A stretch of DNA of 64,000 bases from assembly GCA_963556255.1 (NCBI GenBank), contig OY744613.1, positions 39,039,888 to 39,103,887 of the forward strand. Reading direction: 5' to 3'. A model generated the notes under the pieces. It made no database searches. It was not told the origin of the DNA and was given only the letters and a program-made list of their open reading frames with translations. Made by a program: the position numbers and the translations under genes. Shown here piece after piece: positions 25,504 to 35,000 of this stretch (its first letter is position 1; each line of letters opens with the position of its first letter). Origin of the DNA: Allolobophora icterica (Eukaryota > Annelida > Clitellata > Crassiclitellata > Lumbricidae).

Positions 25504-26054
25504 TTCACATCACAGCGTGCTACAAAAATTAAGATGGTTTGAAGAATTCTGTTTGCTTTCAGTTATCCATCACATTATGTTTAGCACGGTGGCATATTGC
25601 TATACGTTTGTCTCTTTGAAGACATGTTTCTCAACGATGCATTTGGAGAAATTTACAGATTTAATATAAAAACTAATAGAAGTCAACGAATTATTACTAC
25701 CACACAAATCTGTCTATTTAGTAGCCAATCTGACATCAAGCCTCTACAACGCAGCAGCTATTGCTTATACTTTCAACAAGACATTTACATTCTAGTCAGG
25801 CAATGTTAGCGTACTGTGCCAAACTGCCCTGTGGAAAATTATAACGTCTATAACATTTTGTGCTCTAACTTAAGCTTGACTACATGTATACACGTCTACC
25901 ATACATACGTTGCAAAGAAGACCTTTAACTACCCGCGTCATACACGCTCTCGGCACACTGTGGCGAATGTTTCTTGTCTGTTTTATATTAGCTCATTACT
26001 TCAGTAAGCTTACGCATCTAATTACCATATAATATGACCGGTATTACTAAAGCC
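25504..26054. other. 5' flank of the amidase gene
   Basis: No exon or repeat is recognised. This should contain the amidase promoter; no clear TATA box could be assigned. Confidence 0.3.
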
Positions 26055-26134
26055 GTTTCCCAATTGCTAATTAATAGAAGTTTCCCAATTGCTAATTATA
26101 GTAGAAGTTTCCCAATTGCTAATAATAGTAGAAG
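26055..26134. repeat. three tandem TTTCCCAATTGCTAAT units
   Basis: Three head-to-tail copies of about 25 bp that share GTTTCCCAATTGCTAATTA and a TAGTAGAA spacer. Confidence 0.9.
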
Positions 26135-26212
26135 TACAAAGGTCTGTTTACTTTCCTATCTTGGCTTAAAGGTCCGAGTCAATCATATCCGTCCATAAGT
26201 AGTCCCTAGGTC

Positions 26213-26500
<288 letters not shown>

Positions 26501-26618
26501 AAGTGTTCCTTCCTTATCCTCCAGGGTCTTGTCCATGGTGGCCCACAGGGAGACCATGCAGGATCTTGCAACAAAGAAGCTTATTGCTATGTGTGACAAT
26601 AGGGGTTCATGTAATAAA

Positions 26619-26829
26619 CAGGGCTGTAGTCGAAGGTATACGCGGGTATACAGCGTGTACTCACCTCTAGAGACCGTATACTCACCTCAAAAAATATTTA
26701 TATTTATTTATATTAAAATACTATAGCGTATACTCACAAAATACTGTAGCGTATACCCACCTCTAATTTGTGTAGGAAAACTAACCGGTTGCGTGCACTC
26801 ACCTCCCTAATTTTACCACTAAAACCGTG
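26619..26829. mobile_element. hAT MITE of the CAGGGCTGTAGTCG family, older copy
   Basis: The left end CAGGGCTGTAGTCG is intact; the right end ACCACTAAAACCGTG is a decayed version of the family end. The flanks gtaataaa (26611-26618) and gtaattaa (26830-26837) match in seven of eight bases. The interior has repeated GTATACTCACCTCTA units. Confidence 0.7.
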
Positions 26830-26837
26830 GTAATTAA

Positions 26838-27422
26838 CCCACAATTGCAAGCTCAGACTGCATATACCATTTTCATTTACAGTATCATGATCTATCCATG
26901 CAAGACACACACTGAGACAGCCTTGTCTGAACGTTGACCAACATTGTTAGATCGTGCTTTACTGGCTTGGAAACGGAACTATCCTAGCTACGGTCCTAAA
27001 CCTCCCCATGACCACCACCACGAACGATTTTGATTGTAGCACTATATTGTTTCCTCCGCATGATACTCGGATTCTGCTGTTGCACCATAACTGATCTCCC
27101 TGTCGCTGGGATTACGTACTATGGCGCTGAGATATCGACATTTATATTTAATAGGAAGGGTCTGATTTGAAGGCAGTTGTGAATTTTTAAGCTCATAGAA
27201 GAGACTCGTGGCTGTGTTTTTACATTTTTTACTTTTACTTTTTGCACACACATGTAGGCCTAAATACCTGGTGTGAATGCTTCCTTCTAGCTGTTTTGCC
27301 TCGTGATTGGCTATTTGGCTACTTGCAATATAGTAGCCCCATAGCATCCTCCATTGTATAGGCCTAGTGAATAGACGAATCAATCAAGTCAGATGTTTTA
27401 ATCCATTGCAGCAGACCAGGGA
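26838..27422. other. no recognisable gene
   Basis: Unique-looking sequence between two copies of the same hAT family. TAGGCCTA sites lie at 27255 and 27359. Confidence 0.35.
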
Positions 27423-27430
27423 CACCCTAC

Positions 27431-27621
27431 CAGGGCTGTAGTCGAGGGTATACGCGGGTATACAGCGTATACTCACCTCTAGAGACCGTATACTCACCTT
27501 ACAAAAATTTATATTTATTTATATTAAAATACTGTAGCGTATAGGCCTACTCACCTCTAAGTTGTTTCGGAAAACTAGCCGGTAGCGTATACTCATCTTA
27601 AATTTTACCACTATAGCCCTG
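27431..27621. mobile_element. hAT MITE of the CAGGGCTGTAGTCG family, TSD caccctac
   Basis: Perfect duplication caccctac at 27423-27430 and 27622-27629. The ends CAGGGCTGTAGTCG and CACTATAGCCCTG are inverted. Compared with related copies it carries an exact GGCCTA insertion at 27544-27549. Confidence 0.88.
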
Positions 27622-27723
27622 CACCCTACTGCACCTAATTAGGGCCTATGATGCCGACCACGAATTCAGCATCTTAAAGTGGAAAGAGGATTTTCATTAA
27701 CAATATTCCGTTAAAAGTGGGCC

Positions 27724-28135
27724 TACCAAGTGATATCGGTTCTTAAATCTCACCTTTTCAAGTACTCCTACCCTACTCATCTGATCCTCTGCCTTCAAAT
27801 TATTCTTGCCGTAAACGACACCCGCCTTGACAGCTGCTCTGCCTCTCCTGATCTGGTACCCTGGAAATCGGACTTGGACCTCTTTTGGACTAAGCTTACT
27901 CTCTGGAAACCCTCTCTGATTTAGTTTGGCCTTCTGGAAACGGACTCGGACCTCTTTTGTGCTACTTTCAGAAACCCCCTCTGATTTGGTTTGGCCTTCT
28001 GGAAACCGGACTCGGACCTATTTTGGACTACTATCTGGAACCCCTCTGATTTGACGTAGCGCTCGTGAGTAGGTTGGTGCCCTGCGCTTGGCCTTTGAGT
28101 GGCGCTTTAGAAGTTTGGAGATTACAATTATGATT
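27724..28135 (+). mobile_element. CR1/L2-like LINE 3' end (family 1)
   Basis: Closely related to 40812-41303: both read CTGCTCTGCCTCTCCTGATC and repeat the GGACTTGGACCTCTTTTGGA unit. It ends GGAGATTACAATTATGATTA. It has an AGCTTA insertion at a TA near 27892, absent from the other copies. Confidence 0.82.
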
Positions 28136-28690
28136 AAGTTTTTTAAATTTAGACAAGAACGATGCATTCAATCGGTAGAGGACAGGAACATCAGTCAATC
28201 CAACTTCTACTTATGCTAACTGGCTCTTCCTGAACGCCATTTGTGGGACCCAACAAAGGAGACGATTGGTAATTTTTTTATTCTCGTTGCTATATTCGTT
28301 TTTACGAGCTATATTTCTTTCTTTCATTTGCTGAATTTTGAAGTAGGCTTATTGATATTTTCTGTCTCAGGCTCGCCATAATAACTTTATTCACGATAAA
28401 GCATATTAAAGAATGGTACATGGGCTACGCTGTTATATTTCTTGCTTGAATGGTTCTTCGTTTCTTCTTCGAAATTTGTACGTTTCATGGTGCTTTCTGC
28501 GCCTGTTTTGTTTTTATATATTACTGTATGAGAAGGGTTTGGCTTCTTGGTGTGCAGTCGAGTCTCGAATCTACGAATATCTTAATATCTTATCGCCTGT
28601 GAATTAGCTGGTTCCCGCGACTTCGCTTTTTTGGGCGCTGTAGAAATCCGGAGATTACGATTACGAACCGCATACGCCGTCTTCAGCATG
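28136..28690. other. no gene; LINE tail fragment at 28611-28668
   Basis: The piece GGTTCCCGCGACTTCGC followed by CCGGAGATTACGATTACGAA is a short extra copy of a LINE 3' tail. The rest is unassigned. Confidence 0.4.
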
Positions 28691-28905
28691 ATGATTTTTA
28701 GTATCACTCTTATTGTAACTGTAAATTTGTAATTCGTCTTTAAATATCCGATTAATACTGAAATATCTCACATATAGTTGTGAACTTCTTTTTGACTATA
28801 TTGAAGGTATGAAGATGCAAGCAATAAGTAATAATGGGAAAAAACTGTACGACTGTGAATATTGTAACAAAAGATTACCACTGAAAAACCTCACATACGG
28901 TTGAG
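28691..28905 (+). repeat. duplicated 5' end of the zinc-finger gene
   Basis: This is a diverged tandem copy of 28918-29105. Shared blocks include ACTGTAAATTTGTA, AATTCGTCTT, GAAATATCTCACA, TTTTTGACTATATTGAAGGT and GACTGTGAATATTGTAA. The copy starts a finger (YDCEYCNKR) but then reaches a stop, so it is a broken first finger. The second copy differs by a GGCCTA insertion at 28955-28960. Confidence 0.88.
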
Positions 28906-29046
28906 TTTAAATGAACCAATATGGTATCACTATTATTCTAACTGTAAATTTGTAGGCCTAATTCGTCTTGAAATATCCAATTAATGCTGAAATATCTCAC
29001 ACATAGTAGTTGTGAACTTGTTTTTGACTATATTGAAGGTCTCAAG

Positions 29047-30462
29047 ATGCAAACAAGAAGTAATAAAGAGAAAAAACAGTATGACTGTGAATATTGTAAA
29101 AAAAAGTTTGAACACACAGAGTTGCTCATAAGGCACATAAGAAGTCACACTGGAGAAAAACCATACAAATGTGAATTCTGTAGCAAAGCATTTACTCAGC
29201 TGGGGAATCTCAAAACCCATCTAAGAACTCACAGTGGAGAAAAACCATTCGAGTGCACTTTTTGTCACAAAGCATTTTCTGAGAAGAAAACTCTGCTCTG
29301 CCATACGAGAACCCACACTGGAGAGAAACCGTATATATGCAGCTTGTGTCGGAAAGCATTTGCAAAGAAGTGTAATCTGGATCGTCATAACGTAACCCAC
29401 ACTGAAGAAAAACCATTCAAATGTCATTTTTGTAATAAGGCATTTGCATACAGCAATACTCTGAAACAAGATATAAAAACGCACACTGGAGAAAAATCGT
29501 ACATTTGTCAGTTTTGCAAAAGATGTTTTAGACACAGTAGTGGTCTTCGTGTACATACGAGAACACATACTGGAGAAAAACCATACACATGTAATTTATG
29601 CAAGAAAGCTTTTGCAACAAGTGGCTGTCTCAAAACGCACATTACAACCCATGCTGGAGAAAGACCATTTAAGTGCAATTTATGTGATAAGACATTTGGG
29701 CGAATCTGTAATCTGAAACGACATACAAAAATTCACGTTGGAGATAAACCATACTTGTGTCAGTTGTGCAACAAAACATTTTCTGCACTTCGTCATCTTC
29801 GTCATCATGCAATAATCCACACTGGAGAAAAACCATATAATTGCAGTGTCTGTCAGAAAGCATTTGCTCAACATAAGGATGTGAAGCTGCATCTGAGCAT
29901 ACACACTGGAGAAAAACCATATAAATGTGAGTCATGCGATAAGGCATTTGCAGACAGGAGCAGGCTCAAATACCACTTAACAATCCACACTGGAGTGAAA
30001 CCATATGAATGCCATATATGTTCCAAATCATTTGCAAGGAGTCATCAACTACAAAACCATTCGAGGATCCACACCGGAAATAAAACATTTGGAGGACGTC
30101 ATGATGGAACAGGCCATTTGAGAACTCACGATGGAGAGAAACACCTCCAGCATGGTCTCGTTCAAAACCCTTTTGAATGTAACGATCGTATGAATGAGCT
30201 TAAAAACCAGGATAAAGATGACAATGACGAAAAAGATTTACCAAGAATGAAGACTACTATGAAAGTCCTTTCACCTGAATGCAAGAAACCAAATACAGAT
30301 GAACTACAATTTAAGGATCAGTCATCAGCTATTGGTAATCATAGTCATTTATTTTCTAGACCTTTTGGTTGCGGAATATGCAATGAAATGTTTGAAATTG
30401 AAACGGAATTCATGGAACATTGTGTTCGTCACTTCAATGATGCTCCCCAGAAAGACACATAA
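29047..30462 (+). CDS. intronless C2H2 zinc-finger protein
   Basis: A sequence-specific DNA-binding nuclear protein by family. I start it at ATG 29047, because this ATG is conserved in the upstream duplicate; an in-frame ATG at 28984 would add 21 residues. Twelve tandem Krueppel-type fingers with TGEKPY/F linkers run from YDCEYC to the finger ending HSRIH. Finger 5 has Asp for the first zinc-binding His (LKQDIKTH), so it may not fold. A thirteenth repeat (TFGGRHDGTG...HLRTH) has lost its cysteines. After an acidic, Lys-rich spacer there is one more separate finger, CGIC-x12-HCVRH, near the C-terminus. No KRAB, SET, BTB or ZAD domain is present. Lack of introns and strong repeat structure also allow a recently expanded or retro-derived gene. 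A possible AATAAA polyadenylation signal lies near 30641. Confidence 0.93.
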   Translation: MQTRSNKEKKQYDCEYCKKKFEHTELLIRHIRSHTGEKPYKCEFCSKAFTQLGNLKTHLRTHSGEKPFECTFCHKAFSEKKTLLCHTRTHTGEKPYICSLCRKAFAKKCNLDRHNVTHTEEKPFKCHFCNKAFAYSNTLKQDIKTHTGEKSYICQFCKRCFRHSSGLRVHTRTHTGEKPYTCNLCKKAFATSGCLKTHITTHAGERPFKCNLCDKTFGRICNLKRHTKIHVGDKPYLCQLCNKTFSALRHLRHHAIIHTGEKPYNCSVCQKAFAQHKDVKLHLSIHTGEKPYKCESCDKAFADRSRLKYHLTIHTGVKPYECHICSKSFARSHQLQNHSRIHTGNKTFGGRHDGTGHLRTHDGEKHLQHGLVQNPFECNDRMNELKNQDKDDNDEKDLPRMKTTMKVLSPECKKPNTDELQFKDQSSAIGNHSHLFSRPFGCGICNEMFEIETEFMEHCVRHFNDAPQKDT

Positions 30463-31087
30463 ATTTCTTGAATTGTTTGAAATGCAACTGTTGAGTTATT
30501 TTCCTTGAGAAAAGAATTTTGAAGATTTGCTAATTTCATATTGTATATAAGCATTGACGGTGGCCAAGTGGTAGATGCCATCTGCAGAATGAGGCGTTAT
30601 GCATTAGACATCAACTTTTTGACTTTTAGGCATCAGTTACCAATAAACATTTATTGTTTTGATATAAACCAGAGTGAAGTACAGTAGTTCTTGGACCTCG
30701 CTGTGGTTTGTGTAATGCGGATTTTTACATATATCATGAAATATTAAGGGAAGTTTAGCTATAAAGAAAAGTTATGATATGGTGATGAACGATGAATCAG
30801 AGTATTGAAAATGTAGAGTTGAAAACAACGTAAAGAAGTTCAGTGAGGGAAGTTGAAATGGAAAGACACTGGTGAAGTCGACTGCTCTTGACTTTTTTAA
30901 GAATATTGGGATTATTAAAAATGAAATTAAGAAATTAGTCATTAAAACGAGTCAACATCTGATTGAGTCAATGTTAAATTTTCGTACAATGGATTTCAAA
31001 GTTCATCAACGGGTCATGTTCATCAGCCTTCGTGACTACATTGATGACATCATGCTGTGAAGTTTGTCTATAATGCGCCTCAAACAT
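30463..31087. other. 3' flank of the zinc-finger gene
   Basis: Contains CAATAAACATTTATTG near 30641, a plausible polyadenylation signal. No further exon is seen. Confidence 0.4.
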
Positions 31088-31169
31088 ATGTCAGTGTCGC
31101 CTAATTACACAAATTATATCACGCCACTTCATTGGTCTGATATAGTTTGTGTAATTAGGCGACCCTGAC
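31088..31169. repeat. 84-bp hairpin (MITE-like)
   Basis: The arms GTCGCCTAATTACACAAA and TTTGTGTAATTAGGCGAC are inverted and nearly perfect, separated by about 25 bp; pairing extends outward through TGTCA/TGACA. No TSD was fixed. The flank at 31275-31310 has AATAAAAG and (TTTTGA)n. Confidence 0.75.
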
Positions 31170-31391
31170 AGCGGAACGGTTTCGTTCCTTTGGGTTTTCC
31201 TTTTGTCACTGATCGCAATGTAATTTAAGTTCGTGTTACCATGTAAACTGTGTAATTGTTCAAAGATTGGTGAACAATAAAAGAATTTTGATTTTGATTT
31301 TTTGATTTTGACATAACTCTGGGAAATCCAAGCTCATTTGGTTGTCCGTTCCTCTAAGTTCCTGAGATCTATAAGATAAGATATGTACATT

Positions 31392-31955
<564 letters not shown>

Positions 31956-31957
31956 TA

Positions 31958-31973
31958 TGAGGGCTCGCGGGAT
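31958..31973 (+). promoter_or_regulatory. primer-binding site, tRNA-Pro-like
   Basis: TGAGGGCTCGCGGGAT, two bases after the LTR. It resembles the known retroviral tRNA-Pro site TGGGGGCTCGTCCGGGAT with one substitution and two missing bases. The primer tRNA is inferred. Confidence 0.6.
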
Positions 31974-32072
31974 TTTTTTTTGTACGCTCTAATTAATGTC
32001 TTTGAATACGAATTTGGTATTGTTAAGGGAAGGCGAGAATTTTAGGGGCGTATCTGTGTTGAAATTTTAAAC

Positions 32073-35000
32073 ATGGAAACACCGGAGGCAGTAAAAATGT
32101 TACAGGGGGAGGATATTTTTGAATTGAAACAAGACGAATTACGTGTTGAATTGGAGAAATTGGGGCAAGACGTGAAAGGTCTTACTAAATTGCAGATGCA
32201 AAAGGCACTGTATAAATTGGTAACGTCGCCATATTCTTCGCCAAAATCAGAGTCAGGGGTTCAAGCTAAAATTTTGAAATTGAAATTGAAAAAAGAACAG
32301 GACGAAATTGCACGTACACAGCGCAGAGAAGACAGAGAAGATGAGAGAAAGTTTGAGCTTGTTAAGTTGAAATTACAAATACAGGCGGATGCAGAGGCAA
32401 AGAAGGAGCAAGCAGAGAAGGACGCTGAAGTTCGGAAGGAACAAGCAGAATTAGAATTGCGAAGACTAGATAAAGAGGCAGAAGCAAAGAAGGAACAAGC
32501 AGAATTAGAATTGCGAAAACTGGATAAGGAAGCTGAAGCTAAGAAGGAACAAGCAGATAAAGAGGCGGAAGCAACAGAAAGAAAATTTCGGAGAGAAGCA
32601 GAAGCTAAGAAGGAACAAGCAGATAAAGAGGCAGAAGCAGCAGAAAGGAAATTACGGATAGAGGCAGAAATTTCAGAAAGGCGGTTGAAGGTAGAGAACG
32701 AAAGGTTGTCTATGGAAAACGAGATTAAGAAAAGTCAGATGGAAGCAGCTGAGAGGAAGTTACAAATGGAATTGGTAGAAAAGGAAAAACAGAGACAGCA
32801 TCAATTGAGAATGAAAGAATTGGGAGGTTCTGTTGAAAGGTTAACAGTAGGTGACTTCGAGGAGGTAGCACAGGGTTTCAGTGAAGAAAATGCAGAAAGG
32901 ACTGGACATACGACAAAATTTAATATTGGGTCGGCGGTGAAATTAGTACCTCGGTTTGACGACACAAATTTGGAACATTATTTACAGTCGTTTGAAAAAG
33001 CCATGGAGCTACATCAATTTCCGAAAGATAAATGGTCGTCGTTAATTCACACGAAACTCACGGGGAAAGCTTTACAAATTTTCGGCGAGCTCTCCTTGGA
33101 ACAATGCAAGGATTATGACATTCTGAAAAATGCTTTGCTTACGGCTTATGCAAGAGTGCCAGAGTTTTATCGGAAAAGGTTTCGAGCACTGCAGAAGGGT
33201 AGTCTTGAAACGTATTCAAATTTTGCATATCGTTTGAATATTCCATTTAAGAGTTGGCTGGAGGGAGAAGGGGCATTGGCTGATTTAGATAAGGTTTTGG
33301 AAATTTTCAAACTTGAGCAATTTGTGAATTGTCTACCTGTGGATTTACATCGTTGGGTGATCGAACGTAAAGTAACGTCACCACTTGCAGAAGCAGCACG
33401 AATGGCTGATGAATATGATATGCTGTACAAACCTTTCAAGAAAGAAATGGTAGCACCTGTGAAATTTGAAAAGGGATGGGCAAATGACACCGATAATGTG
33501 AGACGAGGCGGTGGTCAAAATTCTTTCGACAGCCCTAGGACTAATAGTCGGAATTATACAAGTGCGTTTGGCACACCTGTTTCTTGTGCATACTGTCATG
33601 CGAGAACGCATACGATTCCAAATTGTGAAAAGCTGAAAGCAAGAAATTTGGCTAGAGCAACCACAAATTATCCAGATAATAACATTGGATTGGTAGATGT
33701 ACATTCGGGCAACTCAACGATAAATCAGCAGTACAGACCGTTTGTTAAGACTGGAATTGTGTACGGACGACACGGTTCACAGCGTCAGGTGGTGCTACTG
33801 AGAGACTCGGGTGCATTACAGTCGATAGCTAGTAAGGATGGGCTTAATTCGTGTGATTATGTCTTCACGGGTGAAGATCGATTGATTGAGGGAATTGTAG
33901 GTGAACCAGTTTCTGTCCCGTTAATAGAAATTCAAGTGGAGAGTGAGTTTGTTTCGGGAAATATTCTTTGTGGGTTGGTGGACAAATTGCCAAAAGGAAT
34001 AAATATTCTCATTGGAAATGATTTAGTTCAAAATGAACCGATAGAGGTAGAGGTTGTTACGAGGGCTCAGAGTAAAATAGGGACGACGGTGCAGTCGAGC
34101 GTGGCGAGACAGGACGCTGTAGACATTGACGCTCCTCTAATTAAGAATTCTGATGTGATCGACTCTGTCGACTCAGACATAAGTAATTTGTTTACAGAAT
34201 TTGATGAGAGTTGTGTTGAAGGTTCGGAAATTTGTTCGAGAGACAGATTAATTGAATTGCAACGCAGTGACGAATCTTTCAATTGTCTTTTTGATTTAGC
34301 GCTTTCACCTGATAGAAGTGAACGTTCGTTTTACGAGGTGCGTGATGGAGTCTTGGTTCGCGTGTGGAGAAGTGTTTTGGAGCCTGAAGGTTTCGGTAGA
34401 ACGCAAGTACTCGTTCCAATTTCTTTACGGTCAAAGATTATTCATGTAGCGCATGATGTTCCTTCGAGTGGACATTTGGGAACACAGAAAACTCTTGATA
34501 GAGTCTTGAGGCATTTTTATTGGCCTGGTATTTTTAAGTACGTCAGAGAGTATTGTCGTACTTGTGACATTTGTCAGCGTCTTGGCAAGGGACCTACAAA
34601 AGCTCGAGCGCCTTTGATTAATTTGCCGGTTATTAATAAACCGTTTTCCCGAATTGCGTTAGATGTAGTTGGTCCTTTGGAGATTTGTGATAAGTCGAGG
34701 AACAGATTTATCTTGACGATAATGGATTTGGCTACGCATTTTCCGTTTGCGTTTCCGTTGAAGGTACACACGGCGGCGGAAGTGGTGAAAGTGTTGATTT
34801 CGGTTTTCACTACGTTTGGTTTTCCTGATGAGATTTTATCAGATCAAGGTTCTGAATTTATGTCAGAATTAAGGCAATTGCTGATGAATGAATGTCAGAT
34901 ATTGCACTTAAAGACAAGTGCATTGCATTCTCAGACAGATGGATGTCTGGAAAGATTTCAGTGTATTTTAACGGATATGTTGAAAGCAATAGGAGAAACT

